A stretch of 47,838 nt of DNA, taken from assembly GCA_019423795.1 (NCBI GenBank), contig JAHZAT010000099.1:1-47838 (forward strand), read 5' to 3'. The stretch comes from Clostridiales bacterium (lineage in GTDB: Bacteria > Bacillota > Clostridia > Lachnospirales > Lachnospiraceae). Under the pieces are notes generated by a model. The model was not told the DNA's origin, made no database searches, and saw only the letters and a list, made by a program, of their open reading frames with translations. This document shows positions 8,351 to 16,993 of this stretch, piece after piece. The translations under genes and the position numbers were made by a program. Every line of letters starts with the position of its first letter. The first letter of the stretch is position 1.

Positions 8351-8513
8351 TTATCCACATTATCCACAGACTTGTACACAATTGTTGATAAACAAATCTG
8401 TGGATTTCTTTTGTCCTTTTCCACAATTGTAAAATCTATGTAAATGGCTTATTTCCATTGTTTTACGATTTTTGTCCACATTATCCACATTATCCACAGA
8501 CTTGTACACAATT
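8351..8513 (+). repeat. Pair of 33-bp direct repeats carrying DnaA boxes
   Basis: 8351-8383 and 8481-8513 are identical over 33 bases, 130 bp apart. Each copy holds two perfect DnaA boxes and one TTGTACACA box, and each is followed shortly by an inverted box (TGTGGATTT). The duplication of the whole unit suggests selected spacing rather than chance. Confidence 0.9.
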
Positions 8514-8526
8514 AGGGTGTGGATTT
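8351..8526. promoter_or_regulatory. DnaA-box cluster upstream of the helicase-loader genes
   Basis: Four perfect TTATCCACA boxes in two tandem pairs: 8351-8359 with 8360-8368, and 8481-8489 with 8490-8498. Near matches: TTGTACACA at 8372-8380 and 8502-8510, TTGTCCACA at 8472-8480, TTTTCCACA at 8417-8425, and on the minus strand TTATCAACA at 8391-8383 and AAATCCACA at 8407-8399 and 8526-8518. The space between the two sub-clusters (8426-8471) is AT-rich with a weak inverted repeat. The right sub-cluster ends 8 bases before the -35 of the downstream promoter. DnaA binding is inferred from the consensus. It may regulate the downstream genes, titrate DnaA or assist initiation. Confidence 0.85.
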
Positions 8527-8534
8527 CCCTGGTA

Positions 8535-8563
8535 TTTACAATTTCTCCAATCTGCGTTATAGT
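8535..8563 (+). promoter_or_regulatory. Probable promoter of the DnaD/helicase-loader genes
   Basis: -35 TTTACA (8535-8540), 17-base spacer, -10 TATAGT (8558-8563), 34 bases before the start codon and directly downstream of the DnaA boxes. Confidence 0.65.
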
Positions 8564-8597
8564 CAGATTAACAATAATAAAAGAAGGAGAAATTGCC

Positions 8598-9689
8598 ATG
8601 AATTACATTAAAGTAACAACCACATATCCAACCGGTGGAACGCTGCTTCCAAACGCATTTGTTGATAATTATATGATCCGTGCGAACGGTGAATACATCA
8701 AAGTGTATATTTATCTTCTGCGTATGGTTTCTGACGGTGCAAACTTCAGCATTCCTTGTCTTGCAGATGTACTGGAACTTACGGAGCGTGATGTTACTCG
8801 TGCGTTAAAATACTGGGAGAAAGAATCCCTCTTACGCATGGAGCTTAAAGACGGCGAGATCAGTTTTATAGAGCTTCTCCCTGTCAGTGGCAATCCACAT
8901 TCTCCTACACAGACTACAAAACAAGAAGAACCAGCCCAAGCTACTTCTTCAGTAGCCTCTAAGACTACTGTGAAGGATCAGACGATCACTGGTGCTGAAC
9001 CGATTCCTGCCATGAAGACGCTTTCTCCTGCAGAACTTCAGCGTAAGAGCGAAGATGAGCGTTTTTCTTATCTTCTCTACGTATGTGAGATGTTCTTAGG
9101 AAAGCCATTAACTTGTACGGATATGAACACTTTACTTTACATGTATGAAGATCTTAGAATGTCATGTGAGTTGATCGAATATCTTGTAGAGCATTGTGTA
9201 TCAAATGGTAAGAAGAGTTTCCGTTATATGCAGTCTGTAGCGATCAACTGGTACGAAGCAAATATCAAAACTCCTGAAGAAGCGAAAGCATACAGCAAGA
9301 ATTTCCGTAAGGAATATTATTCTATCATGCGTGCGTTTGGATTAAATCAGAATCCAGCCCCTGTTCAGGAAGAATATATGAAACGATGGCTTGAAACTGA
9401 TGGTTTTGATCTTGCACTGATCATTGAAGCTTGTAATCGTACGATCAATGCGATCAACAAACCTAGTTTCCCATATGCAGATACGATCTTAAAGCACTGG
9501 AAAGATAACCACATCGTAACTTTGGAAGATGCGAAGAACTTCCATATCCGGCAGAAAGCACCAAAGACTTTCGCTAACAATAACAACCAGAGCAATATGC
9601 ATAACTTTACGCAGCGTGATTATGATTTTGATGCGTTAGAGCAACAGCTTTTACAGAAACAGTTCGCGGACGAACTCATGGAGAACTAA
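8598..9689 (+). CDS. DnaD-domain replication protein
   Basis: 363 residues. The frame is open upstream to 8472, but that extension is only the DnaA boxes read as Ser-Thr-Leu repeats; the ATG at 8598 has AAGGAGA 7 bases before it. The N-terminal winged-helix part (about 1-100) contains IPCLADVLELTERDVTRALKY, typical of DnaD/DnaB2-type proteins. A low-complexity linker (about 100-160) follows. The C-terminal half repeats the DnaD/DnaB2 helical domain, with YEDLRMSCELIEYLVEHC and LALIIEACNRTINAINKPSF followed by the YxxxIL..W pattern (YADTILKHW). In Bacillus these proteins bring the helicase loader to DNA melted by DnaA. It is 3 bases upstream of the loader ATPase gene, which fits that role. Confidence 0.9.
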   Translation: MNYIKVTTTYPTGGTLLPNAFVDNYMIRANGEYIKVYIYLLRMVSDGANFSIPCLADVLELTERDVTRALKYWEKESLLRMELKDGEISFIELLPVSGNPHSPTQTTKQEEPAQATSSVASKTTVKDQTITGAEPIPAMKTLSPAELQRKSEDERFSYLLYVCEMFLGKPLTCTDMNTLLYMYEDLRMSCELIEYLVEHCVSNGKKSFRYMQSVAINWYEANIKTPEEAKAYSKNFRKEYYSIMRAFGLNQNPAPVQEEYMKRWLETDGFDLALIIEACNRTINAINKPSFPYADTILKHWKDNHIVTLEDAKNFHIRQKAPKTFANNNNQSNMHNFTQRDYDFDALEQQLLQKQFADELMEN

Positions 9690-9692
9690 CTT

Positions 9693-10679
9693 ATGTCATT
9701 ATCAAATAACGATTATCAGGATATCATGCGCCAGTATGAGGAAAGACGGCTTTCTAATTACCGTCTCCATGAGCAGCGCAAGAAAGATATATATACAACG
9801 ATCCCAGAGATCAAAGAACTTGACCGACAGATCACTGCCAATTCTATTTCTCTCGGAAAGCAGCTGATCATCCGTGATGATCCTGCTTTGAGAGAGGAAT
9901 ACCGCATAAAGAATCAGGTGCTGATCAGTCAGAAACAGGCTCTCTTAAAAGAAGCCGGGTATTCTTCTGATTATCTGGAACCGATCTACCATTGTAAGAA
10001 GTGTAAGGACACCGGATATATTGGACAGGAACAATGTTTCTGCTTTCATCAGGCGATGATCGATCACCTGTATTCCGGTTCTAATATGGCTAAGATTTTA
10101 GCACGGGAGAATTTTCAGACCTTCCGGGAAGATTATTATTCCGACCAGATGACCAAGCAAGGTCTTCCAAGCCCTAGACGTAACATCCAGAAAGTCGTGG
10201 AACACTGTAAAACCTTTATTTCCAGATTTCCAAATCACGACAACATTTTATTTCAGGGTTCCACTGGTGTTGGGAAGACTTTCTTAAGTCATTGTATTGC
10301 AAAGGAAATCATGGACCGCGGTTTTACCTGCGTCTATATGACAGCTTTCCAGCTGTTTGATACTTTGGCAAAGCATACCTTTGGCAAAGGAAAAGATACG
10401 GAACAGGAAACATCTGCTAACCTGATCTTTCAATGCGATCTATTGATCATTGATGACCTTGGAACTGAGATGATCAATAAATTTGTGATCTCACAGTTAT
10501 TTCAATGTTTGAATGAACGATTGATCCAGGAAAGATCAACGATCATATCCACAAATTTATCTCTGCAAGAATTCAGAAATACTTATTCTGAACGAATTTT
10601 TTCAAGGATCATTGAGAATTATTCATGGCAGAAAATCTATGGAGATGATATCCGTTTCAAAAAATCGAACTTGACGTAA
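9693..10679 (+). CDS. DnaC/DnaI-like helicase loader ATPase
   Basis: 328 residues. A helical N-terminus (about 1-90) precedes a zinc-finger-like segment (CKKCKDTGYIGQEQCFCFH), as in DnaI where it contacts the helicase. The AAA+ domain (about 165-325) has Walker A FQGSTGVGKTFLSHCIAKE, Walker B LLIIDDLGTE, the sensor-1 region STIISTNLS and an arginine-finger-like SERIFSRI. It loads DnaB onto single-stranded DNA. It starts 3 bases after the DnaD-domain gene, so the two are co-transcribed and probably act together. The last codons overlap the prs promoter. IstB-type transposase helpers share this fold, but the DnaD neighbour and zinc motif favour the loader. Confidence 0.93.
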   Translation: MSLSNNDYQDIMRQYEERRLSNYRLHEQRKKDIYTTIPEIKELDRQITANSISLGKQLIIRDDPALREEYRIKNQVLISQKQALLKEAGYSSDYLEPIYHCKKCKDTGYIGQEQCFCFHQAMIDHLYSGSNMAKILARENFQTFREDYYSDQMTKQGLPSPRRNIQKVVEHCKTFISRFPNHDNILFQGSTGVGKTFLSHCIAKEIMDRGFTCVYMTAFQLFDTLAKHTFGKGKDTEQETSANLIFQCDLLIIDDLGTEMINKFVISQLFQCLNERLIQERSTIISTNLSLQEFRNTYSERIFSRIIENYSWQKIYGDDIRFKKSNLT

Positions 10680-10699
10680 CTTATTTATAATGTTATAAA
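10671..10699 (+). promoter_or_regulatory. Probable promoter of prs
   Basis: -35 TTGACG (10671-10676), 17-base spacer, -10 TATAAA (10694-10699). The -35 lies in the last codons of the loader gene. Confidence 0.6.
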
Positions 10700-10735
10700 A
10701 AAATATAAAGAACAATATACGAAGGAGATAGTATC

Positions 10736-11905
10736 ATGAGACGATCTGACCGTAACTTTACTAAGATTCCAGACGGTAAACTTGGAATCATTGCCCTTGA
10801 AGGATGCAAAGAACTTGGAAAAACAATTGACAACTATATCATTCAGTGGAGATCTGAAACTTTCAAAGATTTCAAAGACTCTGTTGCTTGTGATGGATAT
10901 TTAAGAGATACTTATCTTTTAGATGCTAGTTGCCCTCGCTTTGGTTCTGGAGAAGCCAAAGGTATCATTCGCGAATCTGTTCGTGACATGGATTTATACA
11001 TTATTGTTGATGTATTAAACTACAGCGTAACTTACTCTTTAAGCGGACGTGTAAACCACATGTCTCCAGACGATCACTATGCTGACTTAAAACGTATCAT
11101 TAGTGCTTCCGCTGGAAAGGCTAAGAGTGTTAATGTTATCATGCCTTTCTTATATGAAAGCCGTCAGCATAAGAGAAGTACACGCGAATCTTTAGACTGT
11201 GCAGTTATGCTTCAGGAACTGATCAGCCTTGGTGTTGATAATATCCTGACTTTCGATGCACATGACCCTCGTGTACAGAACGCAATCCCTATCAGTGGAT
11301 TTGATAACATCCAGCCTACTTATCAGTTTGTAAAATCATTAGTTGAACAGTGTGATGATGTTCACTTTGACAACGACCATTTAATGGTTATCAGCCCAGA
11401 TGAAGGTGCTATGCAGCGTGCGATCTACATGGCAAACGTTGTTGGTGTTGATGTTGGTATGTTCTATAAACGCCGTGACTATTCTACTGTCATTGACGGA
11501 CGTAACCCTATCGTTGCACATGAATTCCTTGGTGATTCCTTAGATGGTAAGGATGTTCTGATCATCGACGACATGATTTCTTCTGGAGAAAGTATGATCG
11601 ACGTAGCCAAAGAATTAAAACGTAGAAATGCCCGTCGTGTATTCTGCTTATCTACATTTGGTTTATTTACAAATGGATTAGAAGTATTTGACCGTGCAGT
11701 TGAAGAAGGTATTATTGAGAAGGTTATCACAACTAATCTTACTTATCAGACACCTGAATTATTATCTCGTGACTGGTATGCATCTTCTGACGTATCCAAA
11801 TACGTTGCACTATTAATTGATACATTAAATCATGATGCATCAATCAGTGATCTGTTAAACCCAACAGAACGTATCAAAGAATATCTTGAAAAGAAGAATA
11901 TGTAA
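10736..11905 (+). CDS. prs: Ribose-phosphate pyrophosphokinase, long form
   Basis: 389 residues, against about 315 for the classical enzyme. It makes PRPP from ribose 5-phosphate and ATP for nucleotide, histidine and tryptophan synthesis. The PRPP loop is clear (VLIIDDMISSGESMID), as are the flexible-loop equivalent PFLYESRQHKRSTRES and the LTFDAHDP segment. The N-terminal about 60 residues and parts of the core differ from the classical enzyme, including an altered metal-binding histidine context. It may belong to a divergent subgroup; I have not compared sequences. AAGGAGA precedes the ATG. It has its own promoter and terminator, so it is a single-gene unit. Confidence 0.9.
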   Translation: MRRSDRNFTKIPDGKLGIIALEGCKELGKTIDNYIIQWRSETFKDFKDSVACDGYLRDTYLLDASCPRFGSGEAKGIIRESVRDMDLYIIVDVLNYSVTYSLSGRVNHMSPDDHYADLKRIISASAGKAKSVNVIMPFLYESRQHKRSTRESLDCAVMLQELISLGVDNILTFDAHDPRVQNAIPISGFDNIQPTYQFVKSLVEQCDDVHFDNDHLMVISPDEGAMQRAIYMANVVGVDVGMFYKRRDYSTVIDGRNPIVAHEFLGDSLDGKDVLIIDDMISSGESMIDVAKELKRRNARRVFCLSTFGLFTNGLEVFDRAVEEGIIEKVITTNLTYQTPELLSRDWYASSDVSKYVALLIDTLNHDASISDLLNPTERIKEYLEKKNM

Positions 11906-11914
11906 TATATAGAT

Positions 11915-11946
11915 AAAGACTTCGTCTTATGGCGGAGTCTTTTTTT
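11915..11946 (+). terminator. Intrinsic terminator of prs
   Basis: AAAGACTTCG and CGGAGTCTTT form a 10-bp stem (one G-U), followed by at least six T, 9 bases after the stop codon. Confidence 0.85.
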
Positions 11947-11965
11947 GCAGAACTTTCTTATACAC

Positions 11966-11999
11966 AAAAATCACAGGTATTGAATTACCTGTGATTTTT
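11966..11999. terminator. Bidirectional terminator between prs and the PBP gene
   Basis: AAAAATCACAGGTA at 11966-11979 is the inverted match of 11986-11999 with a 6-base loop. T runs on both sides make it suitable for both strands; it ends the minus-strand PBP gene. Confidence 0.85.
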
Positions 12000-12036
12000 A
12001 ATTATCTCAATATTCTTTTTACAGATTCTCTGCTGG

Positions 12037-14244
12037 CTATTCTTCTGGCTGTGGTGCTGCCGTTGTAGGAGCCGCTGTCGTAGGAGCTGCCGTTGTAGGT
12101 GCTGCCGTTGTAGGCGCTGCTGTCGTAGGTGCTGCTGTAGTTGCTTCTGTGCCCTTTGTGCTGCTCTCTGTCGCTGTTGTTGCCTGCGTTCCTGTCTGCT
12201 GTGTAGTCTCTCCCTGATAATCCGTATATTTTCCACCCATAGAATCTGTAGAAGAGTATTCTGAATGAATCGCATTCATGAAATTACTCCAGATAGATTT
12301 TGGATAAGATGCTCCACTTAACGATTCCATAATCCTGTTATCATCTCTTCCTACCCATACTGCTGTTGTATAGTAAGGTGTATATCCACAAAACCATCCA
12401 TCTTTATTCAGACTTGTTGTACCTGTCTTACCGGCAGTATCAACATTCGGTACCTTCGCACCAACACCCGTTCCACCTGTGACAACACTCTTCAGTACAT
12501 CTGTCATTGCATTTGCTGCATTTGTGGAATATACTCTTCTCTTCTTTGTGGAAGATGACATCACTTCATCTCCATCAGAAGTTGTAATCTTAGAAATACA
12601 CGTTGGTTCTCTATACACACCATCGTTCTTCAATGTAGCATATCCTGCTGCCATCTCTTCTGATGTTGTTCCTTTCGTGAAACCACCAATACATGTCGTA
12701 TAATACTTATAATCAGAATCTGTCAAATATTTAAAATTCATCTCTTCCAAATATTTTAAACAGGTCTTTGGTGTCAACTGCTCATAAATCCGCATTGTTG
12801 CAACGTTACTTGATTTCTGAACGGCTCTTCGAAGTGAAATCTGTCCAGAATAAGAACCGTGAGAGTTTCTTACACGATGCTTATCTTTCGTTGACATCGG
12901 TGAATCATTCACCGTTGATCCTGCAGACCATCCATGTTCTAAAGCTGGTGCATATACAAGCAATGGCTTGATCGCACTACCTGGCTGTCTTGGACTCTGG
13001 AACGCACGGTTTAATGTATAACCGATATTCTTCTGTTCACGTCCACCGACGATCGCTACAACCTTTCCAGTATCATTATCAATACATGTTCCAGATGCCT
13101 GTGTCTTATAAATGCCATTCTTATCTTTCTCTGTATATCCAGACAATGCATTATCTACACTGCTCTGCAGCTGTTTCTGGACATCTGGATCAATGGATGT
13201 ATAAATATGATATCCTGCACTGTATAAAGTCCTCTTACACTCTGCATACATCTTATCATATTCTTCCTGATATTTTTCCTTCTCTGAAGTCGAACTGAAA
13301 TCGTATTTGAATTCAAATCCCTTCTGTTTCATGATCTCTTTTGTCGCACAATGAATGACATATGTTTCTACGTAATTCTTCTTCTCTGTCTTACTCTTCT
13401 GCGCATTCTTTACTTTGATTTCTTCATTGATCGCTTCTTCATACTGATCTTTACGGATCAGTTTCTGCTCGTACATATCCTTTAGGATCTTATTTCTACG
13501 CTTGATCGTATTTTCTTTATTTGTACGTGGATCATAGATTGTTGGATTATTTGGAATCGCAGATAAAAATGCTGCTTCTGACATTGTCAGATTCTTCGCA
13601 TCCTTACGGAAATATCCTTGACTTGCTGCCTGAATTCCATAATAACCATTCGCATAATAAACATTGTTCAGATAGAACTCAAGAATCTGCTCCTTGGAGT
13701 ATTTCTTCTCTAATTCTACTGCCATAAAGATCTCTTTAACTTTTCTCTTCCATGTCTTCTGACGATTCAAAAAGACAGTCTTCGCAAGCTGCTGCGTCAG
13801 AGTACTTCCCCCCTGTGTGATCCTTCCTTTGTGTACCACATAACTTACCGCAGCTCTTGAGATTCCTTTGTAATCCACACCACTGTGTTTATAGAAATTC
13901 TTGTCTTCGACAGAAATTACTGCAGCTATGACATAAACCGGAAGCTCCTTGTACTTCAGATAATATACATCTTTTTCACCTTTAAACTTCAGTAACTGTT
14001 TTCCGTTGGTGTCATATACAATACTTGTCTGTGATGCCTTAAATGTATCCTCACTCGACTGAGCAACGAGTTTCTTGGCTTCACTTCTAAGCTTCATAAC
14101 CTTTGCCCCAAAAGTAAACCAGCCGATTACGACCAACAACAAAAAGACCACTGAAACTTTTAAAAGAACTTTTTTCTTTTTACGTTTCTTCTTTTTCTTG
14201 CTTTCGGGAATAATCTTTTTTGTTTCCTTTGTTTCTTCAGCCAT
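12037..14244 (-). CDS. Class A penicillin-binding protein (PBP1-type)
   Basis: 735 residues. A very basic cytoplasmic start (KKKKRKKKK) is followed by one membrane helix (about 27-47). The glycosyltransferase domain has the catalytic EDKNFYKHSGVDYKGI and GGSTLTQQLAK motifs. The transpeptidase domain has the SxxK motif in RQPGSAIKP, SSN in QKSSNVATM and KTGTT. It polymerises and cross-links peptidoglycan outside the membrane. The C-terminus ends in a disordered tail of six TTAAP repeats then QPEE. The gene is monocistronic, between two terminators. It lies next to the unknown 831-residue membrane protein but no functional link is visible. Confidence 0.95.
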   Translation of the reverse strand: MAEETKETKKIIPESKKKKKRKKKKVLLKVSVVFLLLVVIGWFTFGAKVMKLRSEAKKLVAQSSEDTFKASQTSIVYDTNGKQLLKFKGEKDVYYLKYKELPVYVIAAVISVEDKNFYKHSGVDYKGISRAAVSYVVHKGRITQGGSTLTQQLAKTVFLNRQKTWKRKVKEIFMAVELEKKYSKEQILEFYLNNVYYANGYYGIQAASQGYFRKDAKNLTMSEAAFLSAIPNNPTIYDPRTNKENTIKRRNKILKDMYEQKLIRKDQYEEAINEEIKVKNAQKSKTEKKNYVETYVIHCATKEIMKQKGFEFKYDFSSTSEKEKYQEEYDKMYAECKRTLYSAGYHIYTSIDPDVQKQLQSSVDNALSGYTEKDKNGIYKTQASGTCIDNDTGKVVAIVGGREQKNIGYTLNRAFQSPRQPGSAIKPLLVYAPALEHGWSAGSTVNDSPMSTKDKHRVRNSHGSYSGQISLRRAVQKSSNVATMRIYEQLTPKTCLKYLEEMNFKYLTDSDYKYYTTCIGGFTKGTTSEEMAAGYATLKNDGVYREPTCISKITTSDGDEVMSSSTKKRRVYSTNAANAMTDVLKSVVTGGTGVGAKVPNVDTAGKTGTTSLNKDGWFCGYTPYYTTAVWVGRDDNRIMESLSGASYPKSIWSNFMNAIHSEYSSTDSMGGKYTDYQGETTQQTGTQATTATESSTKGTEATTAAPTTAAPTTAAPTTAAPTTAAPTTAAPQPEE
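12052..12141 (-). repeat. Six 15-bp tandem repeats coding (TTAAP)6 in the PBP tail
   Basis: Each 15-base unit encodes Thr-Thr-Ala-Ala-Pro. Units differ at third codon positions, so the array is not fresh. Such in-frame repeats can expand or contract without breaking the protein. Confidence 0.9.
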
Positions 14245-14341
14245 ATTCCTTTCACCTTTCGTTTGTTTTTACTGTTCTCATTTTCCGGATCATCTCCAGA
14301 TATATATCTTAATTTTAACATAAAATATATCATAACTAAAA

Positions 14342-14378
14342 TTTTTGTCTCGACATAGTTCGCACTCTAAAGACAAAA
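14342..14378 (-). terminator. Possible terminator of the 831-residue protein gene
   Basis: TTTTGTCT (14343-14350) pairs with AGACAAAA (14371-14378), a 20-base loop between them and only a short T run. Weak but correctly placed at the end of the gene. Confidence 0.4.
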
Positions 14379-14379
14379 T

Positions 14380-16875
14380 CTAATTGGCATATCCGTAATA
14401 AACGCTTCCTGCCTGTTTAAATTCACTCTCAAGCTTCTTGCGATTTGCTTTTACAGACTTTCCATTTGTCGGATCATAATATCTTAAATCCGTCTGATTA
14501 TAACTCATAACTAATACATATGTGCCATTCTTTCTCTGTGCCATAAAAGATCTTCCCTTACTTATTGCATAAACAAGATCCTCTATGCTACAGTCAGAAT
14601 AATTAACTGCACGCTTATTGAACACTTTAAATAATTTATCATATGTGCTGCCTGACATCTTCTTGATCTTATCATAGGAAATCTTGATTCCTTCTGACCT
14701 TGCCATCATCAGAATACATGCAATATCTGTCTCATCTTTATTCTCTGCTTTGATCATCGGAATATTAGATCCTTTTCCATAATTCTGTGCAACACCTTTC
14801 TCCCACAGATACATCTGATGATAATTTACAACAACTCCTCCGCCTTGCTTGGCGACCTTGATAGCTTCTTTCAGATTACTGTAAATTCCTGACAACTTAC
14901 CGCCTGTATAGACAAATGCATCTCTATATTTATTATCATTTACAGCAAATTTGATCTTTATCTCATCTTCCTGTTCCTCAACATTTGTAGAAAGATAATT
15001 TGGTCTTGTCTGAATATAAACATCATCCGGGAATGCAAGATATAGCTGATTCAATCTTGTTCCTGTATATCCGTACTCTAAAACTGCCTTACTCTCCTGT
15101 TTATCTTTGTAACGAATATAACTTACATTAATCTTCTTATATCCATTTCCACTCTTCTTAGAATGTGTCAATGCGATCGTTGTTCCGTCTACACTTGTGT
15201 TCGTAATATAAGTGCCATCTTCTCCATACTCTTTTACAATCTTTTTATTGTTTCTTATATATACATTTGTCAATGGATACATATAAGAACCATCTTTATT
15301 CCTTACAACTTCTTTTTTATTTCCAACTCCATAGATAAAATCTTTCTCTATAAATCCAATTGGACGCAGTACCTGATCATCTTTGCATGTGATCACTTCT
15401 GTTTTCTGTGTAGAAAGATCCACAACTTTCATCTTATTCTTTGACTGATTCAATGCAAGCATTCCATTCTCAGAGATAACTGTCATATCATCTGTAATGT
15501 TCTTTGCCAGAATCTTACTCTTTCCAGAGTCAAGATCTACCTGATAAACCGCTCCATCCAAATAGAAATAAAACTGTTCACTACCACTTAAAAATGCACC
15601 TTTTTTAATGTCATTTTTCATCATATCATACTGAATCTGTGTTGGGATAAAGCCTAGTTCCTCAATCTTCTGGTCTGACGCAGTATACTGATAAACAGAA
15701 ATACCATTCTCTCCTTCATGTTTTCCTCGATTCATATATCCATAAACCAAGAATGCTATATCTCCATTATTCTTCATCTTCATGATCTGAATCGCATGCT
15801 TTTGATAGTTGTTGCGACTGTCACGATAATCTTCTCCTTCAAAAGAAAATACTTTGTACATGTTAGACTTCTGATAGTCATAATACCACAATTCATCTTG
15901 AACAACGAATGCTGCTTTCTTTCCGCCATTTTTACTGATCAACTGTTTCTGACTGCTTCCGATTCCTAATAAAATACGATTATTGCTGCGGTCGATCGTA
16001 TCGTATCGCATGTATGCTTCCATATTACGTTCATAATTCAACAGATACATTCTGTCCTTTGCATAGCGAACCCTGAAATATTCTGTTGCCTGATAATACT
16101 GTTTTGTTCCATCCGTATTCTCTGCTGAAAGAATATATCTCAGCTCCAGTGACGTTACATTTTCAGAAATTTCTTTTACGGTTGCAGGATATACACTTTC
16201 AACCTGTGGTTTTAATGTTGCATAAGATACCGCTTCCTGTGTCGATTTCAAGTCAACATTCGCCAGATTATTCGATGTTGTTCCCTCTGCCGTTTCTAAA
16301 TACTGACTGATAAACTCTGTATTACCTTCTGTCAATGCTGCATCATGGAATTTCTGTGCAAAATCCAAACATTCTTTTAAATGAAAACTAGTTCCATAAA
16401 TCACACGTGTAAAATAACGGATCGTTTTGTCATTTTGTTTCACTGACAATTCCATTAGATATGTTTTTCCATTTTCCAGACGTTCTTTAATCTTAATGTT
16501 TGCCGTCTTTTTTCCTTTGACTTTATGAAATGCTGTATCACCATTTCCAAGGATTGTTTTATTATCTGTATCATAAATCTTATATGACACGACACTGACA
16601 TCAGATTTTGCATATGTCAGCATTACTTTTACTTCATTCTCATAAATTGGTGTGATACTGTCACGGATCAAGGATGCATCAACACTTCCCTGATACCCAT
16701 GCAACTGGTTAATATTCTTTCCATCTGCAGACACTGTTAATAAAGGGATTGTTGCTTGACTAGTTTCTGTAACCCCTTTGTTATTTCTTCCAACTAACAT
16801 ATAATTCCAGATAAATAATGAAATTAAAAATAGAATTCCAAATACTGAAATCTGTATCACTTTACTTTGCTTCAT
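14380..16875 (-). CDS. Membrane-anchored protein of unknown function with a C39-like C-terminus
   Basis: 831 residues. I do not recognise a named family. Residues about 6-27 form a single membrane anchor with a basic start, placing the rest outside. The middle (about 330-680) has repeated short strands such as YFYLDGAVYQVDLDSGKSKI, which read like beta-propeller or WD40-like blades. The last about 115 residues resemble a papain-like C39 fold: a cysteine in DIACILMMARSEGI (about 720), then SKGRSFMAQRKNGTYVLVMSY, then YYDPTNGKSV. The position where active enzymes have GH is GT here, so a catalytic histidine appears missing and the domain may be inactive. A promoter lies at 16918-16946. Function is open; a wall- or signal-related surface role is inference. 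Confidence 0.8.
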   Translation of the reverse strand: MKQSKVIQISVFGILFLISLFIWNYMLVGRNNKGVTETSQATIPLLTVSADGKNINQLHGYQGSVDASLIRDSITPIYENEVKVMLTYAKSDVSVVSYKIYDTDNKTILGNGDTAFHKVKGKKTANIKIKERLENGKTYLMELSVKQNDKTIRYFTRVIYGTSFHLKECLDFAQKFHDAALTEGNTEFISQYLETAEGTTSNNLANVDLKSTQEAVSYATLKPQVESVYPATVKEISENVTSLELRYILSAENTDGTKQYYQATEYFRVRYAKDRMYLLNYERNMEAYMRYDTIDRSNNRILLGIGSSQKQLISKNGGKKAAFVVQDELWYYDYQKSNMYKVFSFEGEDYRDSRNNYQKHAIQIMKMKNNGDIAFLVYGYMNRGKHEGENGISVYQYTASDQKIEELGFIPTQIQYDMMKNDIKKGAFLSGSEQFYFYLDGAVYQVDLDSGKSKILAKNITDDMTVISENGMLALNQSKNKMKVVDLSTQKTEVITCKDDQVLRPIGFIEKDFIYGVGNKKEVVRNKDGSYMYPLTNVYIRNNKKIVKEYGEDGTYITNTSVDGTTIALTHSKKSGNGYKKINVSYIRYKDKQESKAVLEYGYTGTRLNQLYLAFPDDVYIQTRPNYLSTNVEEQEDEIKIKFAVNDNKYRDAFVYTGGKLSGIYSNLKEAIKVAKQGGGVVVNYHQMYLWEKGVAQNYGKGSNIPMIKAENKDETDIACILMMARSEGIKISYDKIKKMSGSTYDKLFKVFNKRAVNYSDCSIEDLVYAISKGRSFMAQRKNGTYVLVMSYNQTDLRYYDPTNGKSVKANRKKLESEFKQAGSVYYGYAN

Positions 16876-16917
16876 TACTTTCTCCTTTTCCTAATTCCGT
16901 GAAGCCTTATAATGTAC

Positions 16918-16946
16918 ATTTTATCTGTTTTTGTATATGAATACAA
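16918..16946 (-). promoter_or_regulatory. Probable promoter of the 831-residue protein gene
   Basis: Minus strand: -35 TTGTAT (16946-16941), 17-base spacer, -10 TAAAAT (16923-16918), about 42 bases before the ATG. Confidence 0.55.
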
Positions 16947-16993
16947 CCTTTTTAAGAAATGTTTAAGATGTATGTTTTTCATTTTATAGCGGA

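Noticed and set aside
8351..8526. Chromosomal oriC
   Set aside because: dnaA and dnaN are absent from the window and gene orientation does not diverge from this point; genes to the right run mostly toward it. Kept as a regulatory or titration site.
8472..8597. N-terminal extension of the DnaD-domain protein
   Set aside because: The frame is open only because the DnaA boxes read as Ser-Thr-Leu repeats; the promoter and ribosome-binding site lie inside it, so the start is at 8598.
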